From Populus alba (taxonomy: Eukaryota; Streptophyta; Magnoliopsida; Malpighiales; Salicaceae): DNA of 64,000 bases. The notes beneath the pieces are model-generated. The model was not told where the DNA came from, did no database searches, and saw only the letters and a list, made by a program, of their open reading frames with translations. Below, piece after piece: positions 24,055 to 36,289 of this stretch. The stretch is from assembly GCF_005239225.2 (NCBI RefSeq), contig NC_133288.1:9616169-9680168 (forward strand). Direction: 5' to 3'. Made by a program: the position numbers and the translations under genes. Numbering within the stretch: position 1 is the first letter of the stretch; each line of letters starts with the position of its first letter.

Positions 24055-25138
24055 CTATCCACAACTCGGAACCACGGATTGAACCAGACCTGGTTCGGTC
24101 TGGCCCAAAATCTCCTTTTTCCTTCGCATTTCAAGCACCTTGCGATGATGATTCGAGTGCAACTCCTTCGAAAAAGTTGGGCTACAAGCCGGTCTGTACT
24201 CGGGCAGTAACCGACCGGACTTGTATCGAACCCCACACGCATTACAAAGGGTTTTGGAACCATTTGGACCGGCTCTCCATTGTGGCGTCTTTTGAATCCC
24301 ACAATGGCTGCACCTCCTTGACGAGTGGGAACCACCACCACCACCGCTTGCCGCCGCATGAAGAGATGGTTTTTTCTTCATCCCCTTAACTACCGGTTTC
24401 TCAAACCAAAGCGGTTCAGCATTCAAAAGGGGTGTGGTGCGAATTAACCTAGGGCTTGAAGGGCTTGACGAGGATGTTGAAGAGGAAGAACTTGTTGATG
24501 ATTCTGTTAAAGTAGGAGACCCCAGTGGCCAGACTCTGACACCAGTTCTTGTTCTCTTGCTTCTAGCCTTGGCCGGAACCGGAGTCTTGAAACAAGGCTC
24601 TGTTAGCACCGACTTCTCCTGTTCAACAAAGTTCTCTTTTTCCGTCTCCGGCGGCAAAACGATTGCCGGAAACGGTGCAGCATATTCCGAGTTGGAATCC
24701 TCCACAAAATGTGACAACCATTCAAGACTTGCTAAATCATCCGTCTGAAAAAAATGGCACTTTTTTAGAGGAGAAAAGTACCAATAAATTAATTATTCGA
24801 AGAAAGAGAAAATGGAGGACACTGACCGGCACACAAAGTTCACTTGTAGGAACAGAAACAAAGTCTTCTTTGACAGCAAAATAAGGACTCCTCTCGTTAT
24901 TTTTGTCTTCTTTGAGGGTTTCTTGTTTATGAGAAACAGAGACAACACAAGGTTTTTCTTCATCTTCAATGAAGCCGTTTACATTAGAAAAGTCTAAGAG
25001 TTCGTCTACAGAAAAATCATCGGAGGACATGCCGTTCGTAACATTAACTGCCCAAAAATCATCTAGCACTTGTGGGCTAAATTTCACGGCCATTTCTTTT
25101 CTACAACTGGTCTTCAAAGCGCCTTCAACACGTTCCAT
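24055..25138 (-). CDS. Class I GATA zinc-finger transcription factor (GATA5/7/12-like)
   Basis: Two exons, 25138-24827 (104 codons) and 24744-24055 (229 codons plus stop), joined by an 82-bp GT-AG intron in phase 0, give 333 residues. Arabidopsis GATA5 is similar in length and has matching segments throughout. The N-terminal half holds the acidic [11 protein letters not shown] motif (about 41-51) and a second acidic segment spanning the exon junction, TDDLA then [11 protein letters not shown] basic stretch [10 protein letters not shown] precedes a long Ser run. The zinc finger is C-X2-C-X18-C-X2-C (Cys 249, 252, 271, 274) with the plant signature TPQWRAGP and [20 protein letters not shown], followed by a basic tail. 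Such proteins bind WGATAR sites in the nucleus and act in light- and growth-related expression. The ATG is the first in frame after a poly-Phe leader frame that lacks protein character. Confidence 0.93.
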
Positions 25139-25270
25139 TTCTTGTTTCTTGAACCTAAAAAAAAAAAAACACAAAGAAAGAAAGAAGACGCACAAAACAA
25201 AACCCAGAAATTTAAAAACTTGATAGCAAAAACAGGAGAGAGGAGAGGAAAGGAGACATAAAGGGCGTTT

Positions 25271-25289
25271 ATTTATACTTGACACGTGT
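25271..25289 (-). promoter_or_regulatory. TATA box and adjoining G-box of the GATA gene
   Basis: On the minus strand an ACACGTGT G-box (25282-25289) lies directly upstream of aagtataaat (25271-25280), about 135 bases before the GATA start codon. The G-box is the core bound by bZIP and bHLH factors, including ABA- and light-responsive ones. Function is inferred from motif and position. Confidence 0.55.
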
Positions 25290-25914
25290 TAAAGGGTATA
25301 CCCGAAAAGAAGAAGATAAGAAGAGAAGGAGAGAAATGAGAGATGGAGCTGTGGATTTTGGAGAGAAGAATTGAAAGAACCAAAAAAAAGGAAAGATGGT
25401 GAGTTTGGTTAAAGCAATGAATGACAGGTGAAGATCTTATTTGGCATTGAGTTATATTTTAAAAAATATATTTTTTTTAATTTTAAATTATTTTCTGATA
25501 TTAAAAATAAATTTTAAAAATTAAAAATAAAAATATTATTATTCATTAAAAAAAAAAAACACTTTAAACACTTTCAAACAGCCCGAAAGCGTCCGTGGCC
25601 TGTACTAAAAGTGCCAGTTTCTTTCTTCTTAATTTTTTAATTTTTTTTTTAATCTCTGTTTTCACGTGTGTGCATGTGTGCATATACACCTATTTTTACT
25701 GTTTTTTATATCTATCCATTTATTTAATTATCTGAATAAAATTTATTTATTTTATGCGTTTGCAGTTTAAAAAATAACATCCTACTGTTACTCTATTGGT
25801 CTAGATGATGTTGTCCGGCCCATCAAACGGACGACCTAGGAAACCGCCACCTTATGTTTTTTCTTTTCTTTCTTTTCACTCTTCTTGTTTTTTGTTAGAT
25901 TTTTGCATGTCGTT

Positions 25915-26105
25915 TTATGTTTGGGAGTATTGTAAATATTATTTTTTTAAAGTATTTTTTATTTAAAAATATATTAAAATAATAATTTTTTATTTTTTAA
26001 AATTTAATTTTAATATAAATATATCAAAACATTGAAAAATAACAAAAAATATTAATTTTTAAAAAATATATATTTCCACACTTAAACCGCATTTTCAAAA
26101 ACACC
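25915..26105 (+). repeat. Diverged copy of the MITE-like element
   Basis: Starts with tatgtttgggagtattgtaa, continues with AT-rich sequence containing atatcaaaacattgaaaaat, and ends with cacttaaaccgcattttcaa. Same order of parts as the copy at 14203. Confidence 0.5.
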
Positions 26106-27109
26106 CTTGTCAATTATTCATAACGCCTACTTCGATTTTGAGTTCGATGCCCGCTCTTGTTGGCGCTTCCCTCCATTTCTTTTGCTTTCCCGCTTATTGG
26201 TTTCTATTTTGCTTGAGGGCAGACTACAATCGCGCCCTCCATTTCTTGTGTAAATTTCAATTAGGCTCCTCTCTTACAGATTACACCCTGTGATTGTCTT
26301 GTTAGTTGCAAACTTTACGTGAACCTGTGTTTATGCAACATTCGAAGGATAATTAACATTTAATTTATCAAGAAATCACCAAGTCGTATGAATTAAGTTT
26401 AAAACAATACCCAAGTGTTTAACTTGAAGCTTAATTTAAGTAAAAAAAACTCGTCGTAAAGTTTTAAATTTAATCTATCGGGTAAAATTTCGTAACATTG
26501 TAAAATAGCTTTTCATGACCTGAATATTTCTTTATATTAAGTTTAAAATAAAATAAAAAATTTTAAACAATGTTATTTTAAAATTTTTAATCAAATTTAG
26601 TTTTAATTAAATTAGCTTATATATTATAAATTTACGCTTGTTATTTAAAAAAATTATATTCACAGAAACATCAGTGGCACCTCAAATCCATACTCAAAAC
26701 TAGTTAATTACTCGTAGTCGAGTACATAAAAGTTAAATATCCATCTCTAATTTCTAAAATTGGACTGGCATTGCCTAGTAATTGGTAAACAAAGAAAGCC
26801 GGCACCACGTCACTTTCGAGAACCCCATGTGGCTTGATAACGTGGTATATTACTATTGGGTTAAATTCTGCCTAGTGACGTGCCGTTAGTCCACTGTGTT
26901 CTTAAGGAGAAATTTATTCTTGAGCGTTCTAAATTTTGAACTTTGAAATTTGAATCCGTTACCTCCAACATCGCCTCCTTTCCTTCTCGTCGGTAATGTT
27001 ACAGTAGTTATTATTTTTTTTTAAATATTTTTTATTTAAAAATATATTAAAATAATTTATTTTATTAGCTAATTTAAGGTTAATATATAAAAAAATAGTT
27101 ATTATTATA

Positions 27110-27600
27110 ATTTTAAAAAAAATAGTTTAAAGGTTGATTCGGGATAAAGTCCGAATCTCAAATTAAATATGTTAATTTGAATTGACTAGAATAATGTAAA
27201 AATAAAAGTTGTTATTATTATGGTCTTAAAATTCAATTTGGAGGTTAACTGAGTTAAGGCCTGGGTCACAAGTTGGAGGATCAACATATATTGACTTGAA
27301 TCAACGTATAAATAAATAAAAATAGTTATTATCATAATTTTAAAACATGACTAGAGAGGCAACCTAAAATAAAGTTTATATCATGAGTTAGGAGGTTAAC
27401 TCGGTTGATCCAAGTTTTTGATTTTTTTTTTTAAAATCAACTAGTTTTTGACCTATGTTTCATCTTGAGTTGACATGGGTTTTTGAATGAGCTAGATTAA
27501 GTTAATCATTTTTTTTTTTTTTAAATCAAAGATCAGTTTAGATTTTTAGATCAACTCATCAAGTCAATTCTAGTTTTATAATTATAGTTATTATAATATT
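27110..27600 (+). repeat. Dispersed repeat with internal sub-repeats
   Basis: Three irregular units of about 110-130 bases each contain 'attattataattttaaaa' or a variant, then a 'ggaggttaactgagtt' variant, then a 'tgacttgaatcaac' variant. A non-coding repeat; family not identified. Confidence 0.45.
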
Positions 27601-29144
27601 ATTAATTTTAACACTCGACATAAACTAAAGTAGAATATAAATATTATTATTTTTAAAAAATATATAAGTTTAGTAACAATACATATTAAGACTTTTTCAT
27701 GTTTTATTATATCTTGTCCACAATAATCAAATATGATATAAAGATGTTCACTATATATTGTACATCATTACCAAATATAATTATATTTTAGTCTCATTTT
27801 CTATCTTATCTTTTATATCTTTATTATCTTTATCTTTTTTATTTCAAGATAATAACCAAACATCATTTTAAAGCTTGTTTAGTGTTATAATAACGTTTAT
27901 TTTTTAAAATTCTTATTATTTTTTACATCAACACATTAAAAAAATTTATAAATATTAAAAAAAAACCTTTTTAAAATATAAAAATAAACAAACTCTCACA
28001 GCTTGAAAATAATGTCAACAGCGTTTTGCTATTTATTTTGGTCTCTCGAGGAGCAGGAAAAAGGAGAGAATGCGCTTACAATAATAATATATAGTATTTT
28101 TTTTTTTTAATGAAAAAATGAGAATTGCTGGGAATCTGTACTCCGTTACAAGTGAAAACGGCAGAAGAAACAAACATAAAGTACGGAATCGAAGTGAAAT
28201 TTCCAAGGAGGAAAGGAAATTGCCACTTATTAATTTTTCGAGAGTACAATTCGAACAGATACTCAATCTAACCACTGCAACACAACATATAAAAATAAGA
28301 GGAAATGCTTCACGAAGTTTCCCGGAGAACAGAAGTCTTCAAAACAACATTTATTAACCACTCGCTGACGTAAATAATTGCAAATTAGGTAAATAGAGCT
28401 GAGCAGCAAGAAAGTGCAGAGTCTCGTGATCAAGATTTGAAATTTCAATTGCCACATTGCTATTAATTAAGACTTTATACGTTTGTTTTGAATATCAGTC
28501 CACTAATATGTCCATATATGTGGTTTCCGGGAGTATTTCTTCTATGCTTTTGTAAACCTATGATAGCCGCATTTAATGCCTATTAACAACACAAACAAAC
28601 AATTAGGTTTTTTCAATGTAGCGATTCAGATTCAAGTAACACAATTTTTTTTTTAATTGCAGCTTTTTATGTTTAGATTGGGTTGGAGAGGAATTTTTTT
28701 ATCAATTGATGTTATATTTTTAGAATATATTATAGGTTTTTTTCATGTTGATAAATTGATTTTCTCATGTTCTTAGGGTTTTTAGTAGGTTTTTTAGGTT
28801 AAAATTAGCTAAAGATAGAATTTAGATATAAAAAATACTCCCCAGTTATTTTTCCATCACTTTGATGATCGAATTCTAAACTATATCTATCATGTTGTTT
28901 ATGTTTATTTTTTTAAAAAATAAAACTTAGTATCCATCCTTTAAAAGAAATATTAAAAGGCCCAAATTGCAAGCCTAGGCTAGCAAGCCTGCATGTTTGG
29001 ACTTTGTTGTAAGGGCATAGAGGCATTAGGTCATCTAAGCCCGCATGCTTGTATTGTTTTTTTTTTCAAATTAGGTTTTTATTGCCATTTATTTTTAAAT
29101 TTTTTCCTCTAATATTTGGTTAATTTTAAAACAATCTTCATAAT

Positions 29145-29560
29145 TTATTTTGGTTTTTTTTTTATAGGGTTGATGCAGTCTTAAATAAACATCACCACAT
29201 TTGATTGATGCTAAATTTTTCTAACATCTATTTTTTATTGTTCAATTAAATATAAAATTGTTTCAGAAAAAATAAACTTGTTAAATCGAGTGGAGTCAAT
29301 GACTTGAATCACAGATTTAGTGGGTTGACTTTGGTTGATTAAGATTTGAATTTCATAATTTATTTTGATTTATTTTATATGGGGTTATCATGGTCTTAAA
29401 CAAACTTTCTAATGCTGGGCTAGCACTCGATTTTGTGATTTTTCTTACATATAATTAAATAATTAGTTAAAAAAATATAAAGTTATTAAATCTAGTGGAG
29501 TCTAAACCTTGATTAAGAGTTGACAGGTTAAAACGCAAAACCCTGATCAATTTAATATGT
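29145..29560 (+). repeat. Imperfect tandem duplication of about 210 bp
   Basis: Both halves contain, in order, a tagggtt/tggggtt segment with gtcttaaa, an aattaaat block, and a taaatc(g/t)agtggagtc segment followed by ttga-rich sequence. Confidence 0.5.
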
Positions 29561-31769
29561 CATCATCTTAATATTTTTAAAAAATATTATCATGATTTTT
29601 TTAAAAAAAGCAAAATTTATTTTTTTTCTGGTTGTTCGGATTGTCTTTAGATCCATCAAGTTAGCTAGGTCACGTCGAGAAACCTCCCACATGACTTCAA
29701 AAAATTAATTTGAATTTGAATTTTTAAATTGAGTAAATGTATTTTATATTGGAAAGTGGGTTTTAGAGATCCATCATATATGTTTTTTCATGTGTTGAAT
29801 TGAAAAACAGTGTGGAATTTTATTTTTAGGGCTCTAAAATCATGGACGCTAATTTTCAAGTCACCGGAGCCAAGTACTTGGGTGATTGAAATTATTGAGG
29901 GCAAACAATACATCATTTACTATCCATGAAAAAACTCCTTAAGCTCTAAAGCTCAAGTGAGAGGCCTCCATTTCTAATCTAGGCATACTTGCATTGCAAG
30001 CCAAGATGCGCTTAAACTTGATTCCCTAGGATCTCATGTTTTTTTATATTTAGATAATTGATTATAATGACATTTATAAAAACTAATTTAACAGTTCAAT
30101 ACTTTTTAAATAATATTTGATATTTTTTATTATAATATTAATGTTTTTATGATCATATTTGAAACTAATATGCATATGTAAAAAAAGCATATAAATAGTC
30201 AATAAGAATAGAATATATGTTTTATTACTTTTTATTACTATTGATTTTTTATAATATGTCACATGATTAATTATTCTTGTTTAATCACATAAAAATAATC
30301 GAAATATTACTTTATAGATCATTATAAATTTTTATTTGAATTAATAATTGTGCTTCTAATAAAAAAAAAACATATTCACGCCAAAATTAAAAAAATAAAT
30401 AAATGAATAATAAAAAAATAAAGTTTTGGCTAAAGAAATGTATCTTTCCTTAATTTAGATCATTTGAATTTTGACGGATATTTACTTTAATTGGTTTTAT
30501 TCAAATAAACATGTTGTTAGTAATAAATTCATTGTTCCACCAAAATAAGAAAATACATATATAAGAATTTTTTTTGACAAGATAAATGCATTTTTTTCTC
30601 ATAATTTAAATCATTATATTTTATAAATATTTATTTTAATTATCGTAATAAAATATTTTGTTTTAAAATGGCTTGATAGTATCGTGTGGGCAATTTGGCT
30701 GGCAATAAACTAAAAAAGATGTGTTTTCACTGTAGCAATACATTAAACTATTCATCCCATTGTTCATAGCCATTTTTGTTTTTGGTCCTTGAAATTTTTC
30801 TCTTTTTGCATGCTCTTTCTTAGCCAAAATGCACCCAAAAATCCAGTAGAAACAACTTGTTAAGGAAAGACAGAACATTGAAGAATCAAATCTTATCTTT
30901 AGCTTTAATCCCATCACCATTTATCCACTTCCCAATCCTTCTGTAAGAGATTAAAAATGTTAGAGCATGTAGATCAAAAGGGAAAATAAAGGAAAGTCTT
31001 AGGGCAATGCAAACAATCGTCTGATTTTCTTGTTGATGCATGGTAGTGGTTGCATTAGGGCAATCTGATCTTGGAGCTCAAGAAGGGTGAGTACCTGTAT
31101 GGGAAAGTTTTTGATTCATGGGACAAGATGTCTTGGTTCATCACTTGCTTTACAAGTTAACCACGCCAACGTTGGATCTTTGGTCCAGTATTGGAAAGTC
31201 AAAGGTGAAAAGATGGTTGATGTACAAGATTCTCTCCGGTGATGGCACACCCATTTATCTACTCCTATTCTAAGTGATTGAAGAGGCCCAGTTGAAGAGG
31301 TCATGGGTTTGGATTCGTGACTGCTTTCCAAAATTCTAAATAATTGAACAAAAAATAAAAAAAATAGGGTTTTTTTTTTGTTTTTGAAAGTTTCAATTTA
31401 GGGACGAAAACAACATCGTTGATGAATTAAAAGTGTTCCCTCTTTTTGTTTGAAATGCAATCACGACTTTTCCTTTGACACCCAGATGCTTTCAAGTTGT
31501 GACCATCGTCATATGTTGCTACAAGCGCTGTCAACCTACCAAACATCATTATAAGCTGACAGTAGTGCACTCATACAGAAGTAAAATACCTGGCCTCCTT
31601 CTTGACTTTCAGCAGCATAGTTCCTTTTATCATTTGCATCATCTTTATACTAGAAATCTCTGTGAATGGTTGGGAGTGTTTGCTTATAAACCATCACTCC
31701 ATTGCTGCATTCCCTTTTCTCTTACAACTTCGGAATTGTAAATTTTTGTTGAAGTTCCTCTGCTAGAAA

Positions 31770-32515
31770 GTTGTTCTTAATCTTTGATTTCTTATGCTGC
31801 CTCCTCCATCTTGCTCCAGCTTTGGGGTTTTTTGTTTTCCGATATTAACCTTCGAATCAAAGGCTTGATCTATGTTTTGAGTAGCAAATCTACTCGAACT
31901 TTTTTCATAGGCTTTGAGAAATCCCATTAGGTCATCTGAAGCGAGCTTTGATAAATCTTTTAACTCTTTAATGATGGAGAAAAACACGCTCAAACTTGAT
32001 TTCCAAGCTTCTCAAGACTTTTTCAACAATTTTCTTGTCTTCAATGGCATCTCCGTAGCCTCTGTTTTGATTAATAACTGAAAAGATCTTGCAAGGAATT
32101 CTTGCACCTGTTCGGTGTCTTGCATATATAGCTATCGAAACCTGGTCATAAGTTTGCAGCATGATGGAGATTTTCTTATCACAGACTCGGAATTGTTTTT
32201 GCAATATTTTCCTTTCATTTTTTTTTTACAATAGCTAGTCTAGATGAGCAATCTTGGAAGAATGCCTTTATTAACTCTTTGTTGAATGAATGCCAACGCT
32301 TTTGCATCTTTCATTTTATTTTCCTTTTACTCCTTGTTTAGAACTATCCACGTTGCTTGCTCATCTAGACTAGCTATTGTCAAGTCCTATAAATCTTGGG
32401 AGTCAATATTTCAATTATTAAAATGCTCCATAATCATAGTTTCACCAAACAAGATTGGAATCCTTTGTTGGGAGCAATTAAAAGTTACATCATTGTTGTT
32501 TAAGGCCATTGTTAT
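31770..32515 (-). pseudogene. Ty1-copia gag (UBN2) relic
   Basis: Read on the minus strand, the segment starts at an ATG near 32515 and drifts through several frames. It keeps the order of a copia gag: a short N-terminal segment, KMKDAKALAFIQQ-like, then EDKKIVEKVLRSLEIKFERV (about 32010-32060), then KELKDLSKLASDDLMGFLKA (about 31900-31960). The last two are the hallmark VEKILRSL and LMGSLQAHE regions of UBN2-type gag. Multiple stops and frameshifts make it a dead fragment. No protease, integrase or RT is attached, and no LTR pair was found. Confidence 0.7.
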
Positions 32516-32526
32516 GGCTTTTTATT

Positions 32527-32530
<4 letters not shown>

Positions 32531-32571
<41 letters not shown>
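32531..32571. repeat. Homopolymer of 41 T
   Basis: Uninterrupted T run on the + strand (A on the minus strand), 15 bases upstream of the start of the copia gag relic in that element's orientation. Confidence 0.95.
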
Positions 32572-32916
32572 CAAGGTTAGGAAATACTTAGAACAAGGAT
32601 AAGGCTTTAGGATCGGTATTTGTCCGATACCTCTGGTGGGAATTTTGGAGTGTTTGGCTCCGCTCCCACTGATTTACCACTAATGGAAAGTTACAACTCA
32701 TGCTTTTAACTTATTGTCCAAGTAGTACAAACCATCAAACGCTTGTAATTTTTTTGGCTTAAAACTATGAAATAAACATCTGTATATTGGAAATTATTTA
32801 TCAGATGGCATATATATCATGTAAGTTTTTAAATTAAATGATAATTTTGGTTTAGAATTCAAGTGGATTAATTAAGCATATTTATCATGAATAAAGGTGT
32901 AAAAATTAGGTTATAT

Positions 32917-33115
32917 ATGGTATCTAGTTACCGATAAAGTGCTAGTCTAGCGGTTAAGGCACTGCTATATCTTTGTAAAGGTGAGAACACAAGTTCGATC
33001 CCTAGGAAGCACGCTTATTAGGAAGAGCAACCACGAACCCCGAACGAGATTAGTATCACCATTTAAAAAGGTGTGAGGATACCCATTTAAGAACAAAAAA
33101 AAAATGGTATCTAGT
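32917..33115 (+). mobile_element. tRNA-derived SINE with perfect 12-bp target-site duplication
   Basis: The body (32929-33103, about 175 bp) has an A-box-like tagtctagcggttaagg near 32943 and a B-box-like agttcgatcccta near 32993, the spacing of a tRNA internal promoter. It ends in a run of ten A. The 12 bases atggtatctagt occur immediately before (32917-32928) and immediately after (33104-33115) the element. An intact target duplication and clean A tail point to a relatively recent insertion. Its 3' end differs from the SINEs at 14606 and 15360, so it is a different family. Confidence 0.88.
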
Positions 33116-33320
33116 CTAACAAAAACAATAATAATTATAAATCTTGTGTCTTTCATCCACAAACAATAATGCTTTATTCTTGACAACACTAATTTTTCTA
33201 GATAGTTATTTCAATACATAATTAATCATATAAGAAGATATACATCATATTAATTTTCTATTGCGTTTACATACTTGGTATCTTAAAGTTATATTACATG
33301 TTATATTAAAGCTATCTTGT

Positions 33321-33750
33321 TGTTACATTAATTAGTATTAATTGTGAAGCTAGCTGGCACCAGCACTAATTGGTGCTCTTGTCTTTTGCAAGACAAAAGC
33401 AAGGAAGCTTGCCTATAAATAGGCAGTGCATCCTTGTCTTGTGTACACCATAAGAGAAAAACAAGAGAGAAGAAGAGGAGAGTGAGAGAGGGAAAGTAAT
33501 CCCATAAAATTTGAGGTATTTGTGAGGAGAGTAAGTGAGATGTTTTCTCCTAATAATAGAGAGATTTCAGTTGTTCTCCTATTAGTAGAGAGATATTGTA
33601 ATTCCTACATTACTTAGTAAAATCCTTCTATACTTGTTTATGGACGTAGCCAAATTGGGTGAACCACGTAAATTCTTGTGTGTCTAATTTCTCATTTTAT
33701 CATATCCCTTGCTTTTTATCTTGTTGGGTTTGCATGCCAGTATCCTAATA
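33321..33750 (+). repeat. 5' LTR of the truncated copia element
   Basis: Begins tgtta and ends near tcctaata. It contains a TATA box within the palindrome gcctataaataggc (33411-33424), a purine-rich transcribed leader and the U5-like segment gtagccaaattgggtgaacc. No second LTR copy was found in the window. Confidence 0.65.
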
Positions 33751-36240
33751 TTAATTTGATTTATATCTATATGATTATGGTATACCTAGAAATTGAACCC
33801 TAGTTGAAGATAAAGTGCTTTGATTTTGGTTTTTTTTTTTCATGGATAATTGGCGTCATATTGAGAGGAGACCCAAATTTAGCATCCCGTTGCTAGAAAT
33901 AGAGATTCAAAGACAATGTTTTAATATGTATTCTTTCTATTTTTACCTTTTCGTACTTAATGCTTTTTAGGTTGCTTTCTCCGTGATAAAATTTTACTTG
34001 CATTTTTTAATGCATTGCAAAACCATTGGGGTGTTTTTTGTAGACTTAATAGGAGATTTCAGAATAATTAGTCCGACATGGAAAACAATTGGTAAATAAG
34101 CTTTTTCTATGAAAGCCCCCACTGCTCTTATCACTATAATATGTGATGGTTTTATGTTCATCGCATCTTATCAGTACTATCTGCAAGAAAAGGCTCTATT
34201 CATGGTATTTTATTTAGCTGTATAGACATAAAGTAATATTTGGGTTTTTAGTTGATAATTTATAATCAAGTGGTTTGGGTTTTATTAATATATTTATTTG
34301 TATAAAATTGATAAAGAAAAATCATGATATGGTTTACATCATTATTAATTTCTATCAACTTAAAGTTTGTAGTTGATAATTAAACAAGCTATGATGAAGT
34401 TGTGATGTTGATTAACTTGGGGAGCAGCCATAATATCTTAAGTTTTTTTTATGTTTTGATGATATTAAGGTTTATTAGATTAATTTGCTTATAATATGTA
34501 TAATTTAATTGCAATTATTTTATAAACGTAATGGACTTGGACCTACAAGGAGGTTATTTTTATAATTTAACTGTAATAAGATAATAAATGGAAATTAAGA
34601 ATAAATTTAATTCTAGGGCCTCAGGAGTGAGTAAGTTTTATTCTTGGTATTTTATTTATTAATTTTATTATTAAAATAATAAGTAAATTTTATGCATGAT
34701 GCGACCACTATGTATCTACTACAAGATTAGAATTTACTACTAAGTTGGCATTGATTAATTTAGATAAAGCATATGGTTCATAGCATTAAAGTCTTTTCTT
34801 GGTTATTGCAATCTTTTCTACTTCTTTTATAGAAACGTCTTGTATTCTATTATTATGTGGTAATAATTTTGCTAATTGAAAGGAAAATATCTATTTTGCA
34901 TCGATGAACCACCTATCCTCAATTAAGAATCAAGTAGTTAATACTTAAGAGAAGAGTGATTATGAACGGGGAGAATGATTTAATCTCTTAAGTTTAATAA
35001 TTACAAAGTCTCGTATAAGTAGAAATATTAGGGGTTCTATCCCTCAATACCCTAAGGCAAAAGATTTCCTAAAGGCCGTACATGATCAATTTGTTCATTC
35101 TATTAAGGCATTAACCAACATATTAATGAAAACGCTTTCACATATTTTATTTGGCTATTCTAAATGTGTGCGCGAGTACATTATGGAAATGAAGAACACT
35201 ACAGCTCAATTGAAGTCCTTAGAGGTTGGGATTTATGAACCATTCTTGATTCATTTTATTTTAAACTCTTTCTATGTGGATTATGATATGTTTAAGATTT
35301 TGTATAACACGTATAAGAAAAAAATTGTTGGTTAATGAATTATTAACCTTGTGTGTTTAAGAAGAATGGAGATTGAAACTTGAGAAATTTGAAAGTGCTC
35401 ATTTGGTTTCTTAGGTTAAGGGAAATGTGAAAAAGAGTAAAATGACCCTTAGAGTAAAGAAACATAGAAATATACCAATAAAACAACATGTTAATAATAA
35501 CAAATATTTCTTCTACAAGAAATGGAGATATATTAAGAAAGATTGTTTTAAGTATCATAAATGACCCATAAAGAAAGGTAAACTTATCTTTTTAGTATGT
35601 TATGAATCTTTTTTCATTAGTAATACATGATGGAATGATTTTGGTTTTACAATCAATATTATTAATACTATGCAGGTTGGAAATAAAGGTGGTATTTATT
35701 CAAGAAACCACATGCACTTTAAAGTTAAAGTTGTGTAAATTTTTAGATCAGTTTTAAAATCTAGACATATTTTAGATTCGAAAAATGTCTTTTATTTTGC
35801 ATTATTTCTAGAAATTAAATTTCAGTTTCTAGACTCTATAATGTTGGGTATGGATTTTTGTTTGATGAGCATATTTTAATATTTTAAAAATAAAGTTTTT
35901 GTTGGTGGTGAGACATTAATTGATAATTTACATATAATTGATCTAGACCCAACTTTTAAGCTCAATTATTTATCAATGCATATTGATTTTGGTATTAAAA
36001 AGAGCAAAATTGATGAGAATTCCTCTAAGTTATGGCATAAAAGATTAGGTCACATATAAATTGAAATAATTAAAAGATTAGTGAATGATGAAGCTTTAAA
36101 TACTCTTAATTTTACTAATTTTGAAACATGTATAGATTGCATGAAAGGAAAATAAATTAATAAGCAATCTATACAAATTCCAAAATTAGTAAAATCAAGA
36201 GTGTTTAAAAATCCATCATTTACTAATTTTAATTTTTTTA
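33321..36240 (+). mobile_element. Truncated Ty1-copia retrotransposon
   Basis: From left to right are one LTR (33321 to about 33750), a possible degenerate primer-binding site (tggtatacc near 33779), a decayed leader, a gag UBN2 segment (about 35040-35335, with REYIMEMKNTTAQLKSLEV and FLIHFILNSF), and a zinc-knuckle-like segment near 35510-35570. A GAG-pre-integrase segment follows (about 36015-36150, KLWHKRLGHI and CIDCMKGK). Frames are broken by stops. Reverse transcriptase, RNase H and the 3' LTR are missing. The coding part ends in a foldback at 36040-36285. Confidence 0.78.
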
Positions 36241-36285
36241 ATTTTTTAATTTTTTAAATGGAGATGTGACCTAATATCCTAAATC
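36040..36285. repeat. Inverted repeat (foldback) made from the copia pre-integrase segment
   Basis: Bases 36081-36140 and 36164-36223 are near-perfect inverted copies (about 51 of 60 positions pair) separated by a 23-base loop. Weaker complementarity continues outward: atgtgacctaat near 36264 pairs with attaggtcacat near 36045, so the arms reach about 100 bases. The left arm is in the order expected of the coding element, so the right arm is the inverted copy. Confidence 0.85.
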
Positions 36286-36289
36286 CACC

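Larger units (their letters stand above)
25300..31000. other. Gene-poor AT-rich region with dispersed repeats
   Basis: No gene is supported. Recognisable parts are a MITE-like copy at 25915-26105, a repeat with multiple gttaactc/ggttgac phrases at 27110-27600, and an imperfect tandem duplication at 29145-29560. The short frames at 28033-28457 show no domain. Confidence 0.5.

Noticed and set aside
28230..28300. SINE-like segment (gcagtggttag and gttcgaat on the minus strand)
   Set aside because: The A- and B-box-like motifs are only about 18 bases apart, too close for a tRNA-type promoter, and there is no tail or target duplication.
31070..31340. Possible LINE reverse-transcriptase C-terminal remnant
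   Set aside because: A few plausible residues appear across several frames, but no motif is firm enough to assign a LINE.
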